This document shows positions 35,423 through 43,497 of a stretch of 64,000 nucleotides of DNA, piece by piece. Source of the DNA: CAZMGY01 sp964565945 [NCBI: uncultured bacterium]. Its GTDB lineage: Bacteria > GCA-001730085. A program made the position numbers and the translations under genes. The DNA is taken from positions 19,789-83,788 of the forward strand of contig CAZMGY010000015.1 of NCBI GenBank assembly GCA_964565945.1. Direction: 5' to 3'. Each line of letters begins with the position of its first letter. Position 1 is the stretch's first letter. The notes under the pieces were generated by a model. The model did no database searches and was not told the DNA's origin. It saw only the letters and a program-made list of their open reading frames with translations.

Positions 35423-36127
35423 TTATTCATGAACAATCATATTCATCACCATAGGACCTACAGGTTCATCTTGTCCAAAAACTCCCTGCACCCCCCCACC
35501 TCCAGGAATCCCCCCCAGCACAGGCACACCAGCAGGTGGTCCTTCGCCAAGCCCTACTTGGCCCCAATCATCATCTAACTTCCTGGTTGTTACCCTCATC
35601 ATAGGAACAAGCACCTCGACCAGTTGCTCTTTGTATCGTATAGTCACTGACTGAATTTCAACCTTTGCCAACTCACTGTTCTCATCAATTTTATCACCAA
35701 TTCGATACACTTTGCCATTAATAATTGCCTGCTTCCAGTCGTCGCCCACAACAACCCCTTGCAACAAATACTCAGGAGGCGTATCTTGTTCTTCATCAAA
35801 GCCTCCTTCATCCAAAACAGCCAAAGGATCTAGGGCAAGATCCTCCATAACAGGCTCGTCCATCGCAACCTCCTCTAAATCTTCCACTTTGACAACCTGT
35901 TGCGTCATTAAACGACGTTCTTCTTCTCTCCTTTTGATTTCGGCTTCACGGCGAACCCTTTCTTCCTCCCAACGCCTTGCTTCTTCCTCAGCCCGACGTT
36001 TGGCTTCTTTGTTGATAAAATTCTCATAAGCGACACGATGAAAGTACGACACGAAACCATTGCTCTCGGCAGACAGGGAACTCAGCGGCCATATCAAAAC
36101 GACTATTATCAGAATAACTTTATTCAT
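35423..36127 (-). CDS. PilP/GspC-like periplasmic linker with coiled coil (cluster A)
   Basis: About 234 residues from the ATG at 36127 with GAGAG upstream. An N-terminal signal or anchor (VILIIVVLIWPLSSLSA) is followed by a very charged coiled coil (about 42-75, rich in E-E-R-R), an acidic linker, a small beta domain (LLQGVVVGDDWKQAIINGKVYRIGDKI, then VTIRYKEQLVEVLVP) and a Gly/Pro-rich tail. That beta domain is like the PilP/GspC homology region, which binds secretin N-domains and joins it to the inner-membrane platform. Gene order (PilM-N, PilO, this, secretin) supports a PilP role. The Gly-rich tail is odd. Confidence 0.72.
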   Translation of the reverse strand: MNKVILIIVVLIWPLSSLSAESNGFVSYFHRVAYENFINKEAKRRAEEEARRWEEERVRREAEIKRREEERRLMTQQVVKVEDLEEVAMDEPVMEDLALDPLAVLDEGGFDEEQDTPPEYLLQGVVVGDDWKQAIINGKVYRIGDKIDENSELAKVEIQSVTIRYKEQLVEVLVPMMRVTTRKLDDDWGQVGLGEGPPAGVPVLGGIPGGGGVQGVFGQDEPVGPMVMNMIVHE

Positions 36128-36136
36128 CACACTCTC

Positions 36137-36697
36137 TCAGTTTTTCGAAAAAAGGATCACGGCCATATTAACATTTAGTAATGGATCTTTAAATTTTTCA
36201 GTTGTGTCAATTTTTTCATCAGCATAATTAACTTCACAAAAATCAATGCAATTCAGCTTCTCGCCTTGTTCCAATGTTTGAAAAATCTTCATCATCTGCT
36301 CATAATGCGCATGGTAACGCACCGAAAAACGTGAACTTTTGACCTTATAGCCCGTTTTGATATTACCTGGAACAATTTTAACCTCTGCAACTCCATGAGC
36401 ACTCAATATCTTATTAATGAGCGAAATAAAAAAGTTAACATCACTGGTGTCGTACAATTTCTTGTGAAGCTTCGGAAGAAGTTTTTTAAGATTTTTTACT
36501 TCTTCGGACAACTTAAGTTTGGCAATAGTTTCATCAAATCGGATTTTCTTTTTGTCATAGCCCGATTTAATCACAAAAGCATAGCTAACATAAATAATAA
36601 GTATATATAAAAGGACAACAATTAAGCTCTCCTGAGTAAAATGCTTAAAAAATTGCCCAAGATTAAACTGGCGAATCTTATTAAGATCTAATTTCAT
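36137..36697 (-). CDS. PilO/GspM-like platform protein (cluster A)
   Basis: The protein has 186 residues: one membrane helix near residues 23-45 (ESLIVVLLYILIIYVSYAFV), a coiled coil (~50-80) and a C-terminal ferredoxin-like domain (NFFISLINKILSAHGVAEVKIVP, YHAHYEQMMKIFQTLEQGEK). This is the PilO/GspM plan. PilO pairs with PilN in the inner membrane and connects to PilP. It starts a few bases after the PilM-N fusion and ends 9 bases before the PilP-like gene. Assignment rests on layout and position more than on motif identity. Confidence 0.75.
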   Translation of the reverse strand: MKLDLNKIRQFNLGQFFKHFTQESLIVVLLYILIIYVSYAFVIKSGYDKKKIRFDETIAKLKLSEEVKNLKKLLPKLHKKLYDTSDVNFFISLINKILSAHGVAEVKIVPGNIKTGYKVKSSRFSVRYHAHYEQMMKIFQTLEQGEKLNCIDFCEVNYADEKIDTTEKFKDPLLNVNMAVILFSKN

Positions 36698-36703
36698 CGA
36701 CGC

Positions 36704-38239
36704 TTAGGATCTCCTTTTATTGCTATTCATAACAATCGTAAAGCCAGTGTATTTCTGAGGAACCAAATTATAATTTCTTTGCGCAGTATCCTTCAATATC
36801 ACTGCGGGCAATTTTTTCCGATAATCTTTTAAATCTTCGATGGACTTTTTCACCTTATTGATCAAAAGAATATCTTCAACGGAATCTCCAGTGTAAACGG
36901 CGCCATGAAGCTCCAAGTTCTTTTTATTATTCCTATCTCTAAAAAAACGAAATTTCTCCACCCATATTTTCTCTTGCTCAACAAAAGGAGTTAGGATCTG
37001 ATTCATCAAATCTCCCATATAAATTCTACGATACTCAAAAGGTCGCAAGAATTTTTTTAGCAAAGCCACTTCTTTCTTTTGTTTTTTTAAATCATCCAAA
37101 CTTAAGTAACCTAATGACCCTATCTGCTCGGTCCTTTGTTTGATCTTTTTATCGAGTTTGCGACCTTTTAAGTAGAAATTCCCTAAAATTAAACCCAAAA
37201 TAATTGCCATCAAAACTCCACCACGCACAGCCATCAAACCTACAGGAAAGGGCTGAAACACTCTTCCACCCATCGCAGAGGTATCTTTAAGCAAATTCAC
37301 ATCAATACGAGGCCAAAAAATTTCGGCCAAAGCGGCTCCTAAACTAACACCATCTGTGGCTTCGATATCAAGGGCCTCAGAAAAATTAGCCCCACGAACA
37401 GACGCAGCAAAATTTTCTTCAAAAAAATCATCCCACTTGTACAAAGATATGCCATCTAACAGAATAACATTCTGAATAGGAACATTTGACAAAGCACTAT
37501 TAAAAAGCTTAACACTTAGAAAAACTTCATTAAAAAATTTTTCATCCACATCATTTTCCGAACTGACCACAGAAATGTCCCGTGCCACAACTGGAGATCC
37601 CTTATAGACAAGAAGCATATCGGCCAAGCAACGAATCCTCTCACGACCAAAAAACTTCTTTTTCACAGACATAATCAAGGTTGGTTGATCTTCGTCAATT
37701 AAATTGCTATGAAGACACGCCCTCACCATAGATAAAAACACAGAGCCAAGCTTGAAACACGAAATGCCTGCTAAGTTCAAGATAGAAATATAACGCGAGA
37801 TCGTGGCAGGTTTCGCGCAAACAAATAAGATATCCATTTCTTCAGTTTCTTCGTCGGGATTAAGAACCACAAAATCAATGCTAATTTCTTCAATGCGAAA
37901 AGGAACATACTTCTGCCCTTCAAAGCGAACAGCCTGAAACCACTCCTTTTTAGAATGTAGGCGAGGCATCGAAAAGGTTCTCACCACCACATCCTGAGTC
38001 GGTAAATTTAAAATAACATTGTTGCGAGGAATCTTGTTCTCGGTGAACAGATCTTCAAGAGCATTGCGAATAATTTCATTTTGGTCGACAACATCAATAT
38101 CTTGAATTGCAATCTTCCGCTGCACAACTTTTTCAATCACCGTGTTGCGCATATCTTTTTTGGCAATAGCAACTTCGACAAAATCTCGATTAATATAAAG
38201 ACCAACAAACTTCTTTGGTATCAAAAAGTTCAGGTCCAT
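36704..38239 (-). CDS. PilM-PilN fusion (GspL-like), cluster A
   Basis: About 511 residues from the ATG at 38239, with GGGGAT upstream. Residues 1-~330 are a PilM/GspL actin-like domain (KFVGLYINRDFVEVAIAKK, NNVILNLPTQDVVVRTFSMP, EWFQAVRFEGQKYVPFRIEEISID). A membrane helix GGVLMAIILGLILGNFYL lies near residue 345, followed by a coiled coil and a PilN-type periplasmic domain. Separate PilM and PilN proteins are the commoner form; fusion makes it GspL-like. The actin-like domain is diverged compared with the cluster B paralogue (no clear D-I-G-x-x-x-T block). First gene of cluster A. Confidence 0.85.
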   Translation of the reverse strand: MDLNFLIPKKFVGLYINRDFVEVAIAKKDMRNTVIEKVVQRKIAIQDIDVVDQNEIIRNALEDLFTENKIPRNNVILNLPTQDVVVRTFSMPRLHSKKEWFQAVRFEGQKYVPFRIEEISIDFVVLNPDEETEEMDILFVCAKPATISRYISILNLAGISCFKLGSVFLSMVRACLHSNLIDEDQPTLIMSVKKKFFGRERIRCLADMLLVYKGSPVVARDISVVSSENDVDEKFFNEVFLSVKLFNSALSNVPIQNVILLDGISLYKWDDFFEENFAASVRGANFSEALDIEATDGVSLGAALAEIFWPRIDVNLLKDTSAMGGRVFQPFPVGLMAVRGGVLMAIILGLILGNFYLKGRKLDKKIKQRTEQIGSLGYLSLDDLKKQKKEVALLKKFLRPFEYRRIYMGDLMNQILTPFVEQEKIWVEKFRFFRDRNNKKNLELHGAVYTGDSVEDILLINKVKKSIEDLKDYRKKLPAVILKDTAQRNYNLVPQKYTGFTIVMNSNKRRS

Positions 38240-38279
38240 ACCCATATCCCCAAATTACACACACTTTATGGCATCTACT

Positions 38280-38314
38280 AAAAAAGACCTTGTCCACACT
38301 GCAAGGCCCTTTTT
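38280..38314 (-). terminator. Rho-independent terminator after the TpsB-like gene
   Basis: A stem of 38280-38292 (AAAAAAGACCTTG) pairs with 38302-38314 (CAAGGCCCTTTTT) with one mismatch, and has A/T runs on both sides. It works for minus-strand transcripts ending after the gene at 38343 and could also act on the plus strand. It separates the TpsB-like gene from pilus cluster A. Confidence 0.75.
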
Positions 38315-38342
38315 GAACTTATAGATATCCTGACAACTACCT

Positions 38343-40100
38343 TTAGAATAATTCCGTTTGGATCGAAAAGTGAACCTTAGAATCTTCAAATTTTCTATCT
38401 GCTTCATCGATAGGAAACCCTACTTCCAAACGTGCATACATGTTTTTATAGAGTTTAAAGCGCAAACCAACACCCACACTTTTGAACTCATCTCTTTGAA
38501 ATTCATTCAGTTGCTGCTCATTAGTATGACCAATACCATAATCCACAAATCCCATCAATTGTACACTTTCTTTCAAAGTACGATCGGCAAAAGGAATCTT
38601 AGCATTAGGAAACAATGGAGTTGGCGTATAAAGTTCCAAAGACACATGTCCACCAGTATCCCCACGGAAAGTACTTTCTTCAAATCCACGAACTGCATTA
38701 AAACCATTCAAAGAGATTTGCTCAGCCGTAACCAAGTTATCAGGAGAGTACTGCGCATTACCTTTAACTCTAACAAAGGTGAAGTCCCATGGCAACCTGT
38801 AAGAGTAGTCAAACGAAGCACGATATTTCTCAAAACCAGCCTCAGAACCTGTTCGAGAGAACTCGCGATGATCTTTGGCACCTGAGCCTAAGAAATCAGG
38901 AATACCCAAATCAACACCCACACGAGCCACCGCATGATCACGTGTTCCACGATGAACAAAATCAAACTCAGTCAAGAAAACCGTTATATCATCGTGAGCT
39001 GTTTGGGATCCAGGCGCACGCACTTTAGTGTCGGTAACACGCAATCCCAAACGTCCATTGATATCGGTTTTTTCACCACCCATAAGTTGACGCTGCAAGA
39101 AAACCATCGCGGTCTTAGATCTAGCCTCAATACCGAAGGGTTTATGCGTGCCTCCCACATCAACCTCAGAGTAGCTTGATACAATTCCCAGTTTTGTACG
39201 ATGATCATTAATAGGCACAAGGTACATGGTCGAAGCACCCCAAACACCCTTACCAACTATACCAGAAACAACAATCTGATCATCAAAACCAAACAGGTTG
39301 CTACGACGCCAATTCAATGAATAACGCTCTTTACCTGTAAGCTCGGTTCCCATGCGGTTGAAGCCAATGCTAATACTCGACAAGGAATCTTCCTCAACAT
39401 GCATAACAACATCCGAAAACCCTTTTTCTTCGCCTGGCTTCAAGCTCACAGAAACAGTTCGATCGGGATGACTGTTAAGCTCACGGACAATCCCCTTAAG
39501 CAAAGTGTAATCCAAAATTTCACCTTGAAGGCGCTTCTCGATATCTACCCTAAAGATGTTTTCACCAAAACGTTCGTTACCAACAACAATCACATCACCA
39601 ACTTTACCTTCCACAACAAGTATCTCAACATACCCTTCTGTGATATCTTGCTCGGGAATATAGGCATGTGATGTCACATAACCTTTATCGGCATAAAGGC
39701 CCGAAATCTCTTCGGCAATGCTATGTAACTGATCTAGCGTAAGTTCTTGCCCCTCATAACTCATAGTAATCGCCAAGACTTTTTCGTAATTGATAGACTC
39801 AACACCCGTTACAGAAATCTTATTAACCATAACTTTGTAGCCTTTATCAATAGGCGAGACTTCTTCTTCCATCACCATCTTTTCCGATACCTCAACACCC
39901 TCGCCTTCAAAGGCAACTTCGGGCTCATCGATTTCGGTTCCAGTATAGTCACTTTCGATAAATTCAATTGTTTGATCAATATCATCTGAAGCAATTGAAA
40001 TCTCTTGTCCACCCACTTCAAGATTATCCGCCATAGCGGATGTAACAAACGACATCATAATGCCCAACACAACAACGGAATATACGGCACGTCTCATCAT
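38343..40100 (-). CDS. Two-partner secretion outer-membrane pore (TpsB/FhaC/ShlB family)
   Basis: About 585 residues from the ATG at 40100 (MMRRAVYSVVVLGIMM), with a GGAAGGG ribosome site. A cleavable signal ends near S-A-M-A. An acidic linker (~25-85) is followed by a POTRA_2 domain (VNKISVTGVESINYEKVL, EEISGLYADKGYVTSHAYIPEQDI, VEILVVEGKVGDVIV), a second POTRA-like region, and a 16-strand-type barrel (SLNWRRSNLFGFDDQIVVSG, ISLNGFNAVRGFEES with the conserved V-R-G-F/Y motif) ending in Phe. TpsB pores export one large TpsA adhesin or toxin. None is seen in the window. Two upstream promoter copies drive it. Confidence 0.9.
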   Translation of the reverse strand: MMRRAVYSVVVLGIMMSFVTSAMADNLEVGGQEISIASDDIDQTIEFIESDYTGTEIDEPEVAFEGEGVEVSEKMVMEEEVSPIDKGYKVMVNKISVTGVESINYEKVLAITMSYEGQELTLDQLHSIAEEISGLYADKGYVTSHAYIPEQDITEGYVEILVVEGKVGDVIVVGNERFGENIFRVDIEKRLQGEILDYTLLKGIVRELNSHPDRTVSVSLKPGEEKGFSDVVMHVEEDSLSSISIGFNRMGTELTGKERYSLNWRRSNLFGFDDQIVVSGIVGKGVWGASTMYLVPINDHRTKLGIVSSYSEVDVGGTHKPFGIEARSKTAMVFLQRQLMGGEKTDINGRLGLRVTDTKVRAPGSQTAHDDITVFLTEFDFVHRGTRDHAVARVGVDLGIPDFLGSGAKDHREFSRTGSEAGFEKYRASFDYSYRLPWDFTFVRVKGNAQYSPDNLVTAEQISLNGFNAVRGFEESTFRGDTGGHVSLELYTPTPLFPNAKIPFADRTLKESVQLMGFVDYGIGHTNEQQLNEFQRDEFKSVGVGLRFKLYKNMYARLEVGFPIDEADRKFEDSKVHFSIQTELF

Positions 40101-40176
40101 CAACAAACCCTTCCTTGACATACTTTTTTTAAAGATTGACACACACACATAAAAACACCCTCTCGTTACGAAGTGC

Positions 40177-40205
40177 ATTGTAGTTCACCTTTTTCAAGTT
40201 GTAAA
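40177..40205 (-). promoter_or_regulatory. TpsB promoter, proximal copy (TTTACA-N17-TACAAT)
   Basis: On the minus strand, TTTACA (40205-40200), 17 bases and TACAAT (40182-40177) lie about 77 bases before the ATG at 40100. The -35 box is part of an inverted repeat TTGTAAA...TTTACAA, a possible regulator site. Confidence 0.65.
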
Positions 40206-40298
40206 TATTTTTTTTACAACCAAGAATCACTCTAATTATATAAACTATTTTTATTTTCCCCCACACACATAAAAACACCCCCCCTCGTTACAGAGCGC

Positions 40299-40327
40299 AT
40301 TGTAGTTCACCTTTTTCAAGTTGTAAA
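40299..40327 (-). promoter_or_regulatory. TpsB promoter, distal copy (TTTACA-N17-TACAAT)
   Basis: The same TTTACA (40327-40322), 17-base spacer and TACAAT (40304-40299) occur in the second repeat copy, 122 bases upstream, so the gene may be transcribed from two near-identical promoters. Confidence 0.6.
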
Positions 40328-40388
40328 TATTTTTTTTACAACCAAGAATCACTCTAATATATAAACTATTTTTATTTTTTTCTTTCCC

Positions 40389-40982
40389 CTAAGTAGCAAC
40401 AATCCACTCTCCTTGACTAAAAATAATACGTAACCATTTGTCTCTAACACGAATCACTCGCTCTTCTTTATTCTTATAACTTCGATGCCATTGACCATGG
40501 ACAAGATCTTGACGAGTACCTTCTATCAAATCAACTTTAGAATCAATAATTTGATCAAAATCATGGTCTAACTCCATAAAAACAGATTGACCCTTGTCAT
40601 TAAAATAAGTCATCCAAGAACGATCCATAAAACCATCATGATCATCATCTTTGCTACTTCGCGTGGTATGATTCGGAAAAAACTCCTCACGCAACTCCAC
40701 CTGACCATCAGCGTTGTTATCGTACTCTGTCATGAAGATATCACCCTTTTCATTATAATGTAAGAGAAGATCAACAACACCATCACGGTCACGATCAACA
40801 TCTTCCCTCACAACACGATGGCGTGCCACGTAAAGGGTTTTGTCAACAAGGCCATCGGCATCATAATCAAATGTTTTGATATACACATGCGACGAACACG
40901 CCGGCAGAGCCAGGGCTAAATAGATAAGGCCACTTATTCCTAAGCTAATCCTCAAATTAAGCGTCGCATTTCTCCAGTTCAA
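40389..40982 (-). CDS. Lipoprotein with D-x-D-x-D-G calcium-loop-like repeats
   Basis: Up to 197 residues. There is no ATG start; TTG at 40982 (overlapping purS) or TTG at 40955 must be used. A hydrophobic signal ends in the lipobox LALPAC-SS near residue 29, so the mature protein should be lipid-anchored. Five or more acidic loops follow: YDADGLVD, DRDRDGVVD, DNNADGQVE, DDDHDGFMD and DHDFDQIID. These are EF-hand/thrombospondin-3-like calcium loops repeated every ~20-25 residues. The C-terminus is basic and unlike the repeats. Function unknown. It lies between purS and the TpsB pore, with which it could share a surface role. Confidence 0.72.
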   Translation of the reverse strand: MNWRNATLNLRISLGISGLIYLALALPACSSHVYIKTFDYDADGLVDKTLYVARHRVVREDVDRDRDGVVDLLLHYNEKGDIFMTEYDNNADGQVELREEFFPNHTTRSSKDDDHDGFMDRSWMTYFNDKGQSVFMELDHDFDQIIDSKVDLIEGTRQDLVHGQWHRSYKNKEERVIRVRDKWLRIIFSQGEWIVAT

Positions 40983-41214
40983 GACGGTAGTCCTCTATGA
41001 CAGGATTAACCAATAACTTTTCACACATACCCTGTACCGCTTTGCGAACATCTTCTTCCGAACCATCTTGTTCAATTTTAAGATCCAAATACTTTCCAAC
41101 CCTCACATCTTCAACCTGTTGATAGCCTAAAGAGTCTAAGGCACGCTTAATAGTCATTCCTTGCGGATCCGCCACACTTTTTTTCAAATACACATAAATT
41201 TGAACACGGTACAC
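40957..41214 (-). CDS. purS: FGAM synthase subunit PurS
   Basis: The protein has 85 residues from a GTG at 41214 behind a strong GAGGAGG site. PurS is the small structural subunit that bridges PurL and PurQ in the multi-subunit FGAM synthase. The family pattern is clear: VQIYVYLKKSVADPQGMTIKRALDSLGYQQVEDVRVGKYLDL. The presence of PurS implies a short PurL plus separate PurQ elsewhere in the genome, since neither is in the window. It follows purC after 18 bases. Confidence 0.95.
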   Translation of the reverse strand: MYRVQIYVYLKKSVADPQGMTIKRALDSLGYQQVEDVRVGKYLDLKIEQDGSEEDVRKAVQGMCEKLLVNPVIEDYRLELEKCDA

Positions 41215-41232
41215 GGTTTTAACCTCCTCGCC

Positions 41233-42117
41233 TTAAGCTTTCAAACGATCAACAATTTCTTGATAGCCTTGCATGGTTTTGGCCATAATTTTCGATGGCA
41301 ATTCGGGTCCTGGTGGAGTTTTATCCCAATCCAACGTTTCCAAGTAATCACGAATAATTTGCTTATCAAAACTTTTATTGTCCTCACCAACAACATATTT
41401 ATCTACATCCCAAAAACGAGATGAATCTGGAGTGAGAACTTCATCAATTAAAATCACTTGATCGTCACAAAGACCAAACTCAAATTTAGTATCACACAAA
41501 ATAATTCCTCGCTCACGTGCATAATTGGAAGCTTTTTGATAAATCATTAGCGATTTTTGCTTAAGCTCTTCCGCAAGCTCTCGACCAACAATATCGACAA
41601 CACGCTCAAAAGAAATATTCTCATCGTGTCTTTCCATCGCCTTGGTCGACGGCGTAAACAAAGGTACTTCCAATTTTTGTGACTTTTGCAAACCCTCGGG
41701 AAGCACAATCCCACACACAGAACCATCACGCATATACTCTTTCCAACCTGATCCCGTAATATAACCACGAACAATGCACTCTATTTCCAAAAGCTTAGCT
41801 TTTTTCACCCACATCGAACGCCCCTCAAGCTGATCGCGATAGGCCTGCAAAAAATCTGGATATTCATCAACATTGTTCGAAATCAAATGATGCGGACAAT
41901 CACCTTCAAGTAAATTAAACCAAAACAGCGAACTATCGGTTAACACCTTACCTTTACCTGGTAAGCCGTTGGGCAAAACAACATCAAACGCCGAAATACG
42001 GTCGGTAGCCACAATCAAAAGACTATCATCCATGTCGTACACATCACGGACTTTTCCTCGATGAAACAGCTTCAGCTCAGGTATATGAGTCTCTGTAACA
42101 CATATTTGGGTCGACAT
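41233..42117 (-). CDS. purC: SAICAR synthetase PurC
   Basis: About 294 residues from the ATG at 42117 with GGGAG upstream. PurC joins CAIR and aspartate. Motifs: LFHRGKVRDVYD at residue 17, ATDRISAFDVVLPNGLPGKGKVL near 36, CIVRGYITGSGWKEY near 110, and ILCDTKFEFG and LIDEVLTPDSSRFWD near 205. The length is that of the longer, yeast/eubacterial-type PurC (~290-300) rather than the E. coli type (237). It lies between purB and purS in a three-gene purine group. Confidence 0.96.
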   Translation of the reverse strand: MSTQICVTETHIPELKLFHRGKVRDVYDMDDSLLIVATDRISAFDVVLPNGLPGKGKVLTDSSLFWFNLLEGDCPHHLISNNVDEYPDFLQAYRDQLEGRSMWVKKAKLLEIECIVRGYITGSGWKEYMRDGSVCGIVLPEGLQKSQKLEVPLFTPSTKAMERHDENISFERVVDIVGRELAEELKQKSLMIYQKASNYARERGIILCDTKFEFGLCDDQVILIDEVLTPDSSRFWDVDKYVVGEDNKSFDKQIIRDYLETLDWDKTPPGPELPSKIMAKTMQGYQEIVDRLKA

Positions 42118-42138
42118 ACACCCCAACTCCCTCTAGGT

Positions 42139-43434
42139 CTAAACAAAAATTCTCTCGTAAATTTTATCTTCATTTCGCAACAAACGCTTCATGTCAAAGC
42201 ATTGGTTCACTTCATCTTCCGACAAGTATTCTCGAATAGAAGCATCATCCAACACCAAACGCTTTAAGGTAGCCCTCTCATTCGCCCACACATTCATAGC
42301 GGCACTCTGCACCATAGCATAAGCATCTTCACGGGTGATCCCCTTTTGAACCAGTGCCAACATAATGGTTTGCGAAAAAAACAAACCTCGCATGAGTGCC
42401 ATATTTTTATCCATGTTTTCCGGATAAGGCACCAATTTATCGAAAAGAGTGATCGCTTTGCCCAACATATAATCCAATGCAATCGTGCCATCAGGAATAA
42501 TCACACGCTCAACCGACGAATGAGAAATATCGCGCTCATGCCACAAAGGAACATTTTCTAAGGCCGCCACCGCGTATCCTCTTAAAAGACGTGCCAAACC
42601 AGATAAACGTTCCGAAATAATAGGGTTTCGTTTGTGCGGCATAGCCGAAGAACCTTTTTGTCCAACCGCAAAATACTCTTCAACCTCACGAATCTCTGTT
42701 TTTTGCAAGCCACGAACCTCCGTGGCAAATTTATCCAAAGAGCTCGCAATCACAGCCAACATGGACATATACTCAGCATGACGATCTCTCTGAATGATTT
42801 GCGTCGATACTAGAGCAATCTCTAAACCCAATTTGTCACAAACATATTCTTCAACACGGGGATCCATATTGGAAAAGGTTCCAACTGGACCAGAGATCAT
42901 CCCCACCCGAATCGCATCTTTCGCTCTCTGCATCCGCTCTATATTGCGACGGGTCTCTTCGTAGTACAAAGCCATTTTAAGGCCCAAGGTGGTTGGCTCA
43001 GCGTGAATTCCATGACTACGCCCCATCATCACCATACCTTTTAACTCAAGAGCACGTTTTTTGAAGACCTCAGCTAATTGCTCAAGTTTATCTAACAATA
43101 AATCACTGGCTTCAACCATACGTATTGACAAAGCCGTATCTAAAATATCCGAAGATGTCATCCCATAATGCACATATCGTGACTCGGGACCAATAAATTC
43201 GGCCATACTGGTTAAAAAGGCAATCACATCATGATGGGTTTTTGCTTCAATTTCACTGATACGATCCATATCAAAGTCGGCTTTTTCTTGAATCACCTTA
43301 ACCGCGTCCGCAGGAATAACACCCTGCTCCGCCCAAGCTTCACATACCAGAACTTCTATTTTGAGCCATTTTTGAAATTTGTTCTCTTCCGTCCAAATAC
43401 GTCCCATCTCGGGATTGCTATAACGTTCAATCAT
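42139..43434 (-). CDS. purB: Adenylosuccinate lyase PurB
   Basis: The protein has 431 residues. PurB cleaves both SAICAR and adenylosuccinate. It opens MIERYSNPEMGRIWTEENKFQKWL, the standard PurB start, with KTHHDVIAFL near residue 65 (a catalytic His), GMTSSDILDTA near 90, MMGRSHGIHAEPTTLG near 139, and the signature loop GSSAMPHKRNPIISE near 262 with the catalytic Ser. A TATAAT-like element at 43497-43492 stands about 60 bases upstream but lacks a clear -35 box. Starts the purB-purC-purS group. Confidence 0.96.
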   Translation of the reverse strand: MIERYSNPEMGRIWTEENKFQKWLKIEVLVCEAWAEQGVIPADAVKVIQEKADFDMDRISEIEAKTHHDVIAFLTSMAEFIGPESRYVHYGMTSSDILDTALSIRMVEASDLLLDKLEQLAEVFKKRALELKGMVMMGRSHGIHAEPTTLGLKMALYYEETRRNIERMQRAKDAIRVGMISGPVGTFSNMDPRVEEYVCDKLGLEIALVSTQIIQRDRHAEYMSMLAVIASSLDKFATEVRGLQKTEIREVEEYFAVGQKGSSAMPHKRNPIISERLSGLARLLRGYAVAALENVPLWHERDISHSSVERVIIPDGTIALDYMLGKAITLFDKLVPYPENMDKNMALMRGLFFSQTIMLALVQKGITREDAYAMVQSAAMNVWANERATLKRLVLDDASIREYLSEDEVNQCFDMKRLLRNEDKIYERIFV

Positions 43435-43497
43435 ATATACGCCTATTCTTTATTGATGTATTTATATTCAGATCATTGCAACAATAGGTGCATTATA

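Larger units (their letters stand above)
40140..40381 (-). repeat. Tandem ~122-bp duplication carrying the TpsB promoter
   Basis: The segment at about 40140-40259 is repeated at 40262-40381 with only a few differences (for example CCTCTCGTTACGAAGTGC versus CCCCCCTCGTTACAGAGCGC). Landmarks recur 122 bases apart. Each copy holds a -35/-10 pair, a TTGTAAA...TTTACAA hairpin and a short ATG-containing word. The copies lie between the lipoprotein gene and the TpsB-like gene. High identity indicates a recent duplication. Confidence 0.93.
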
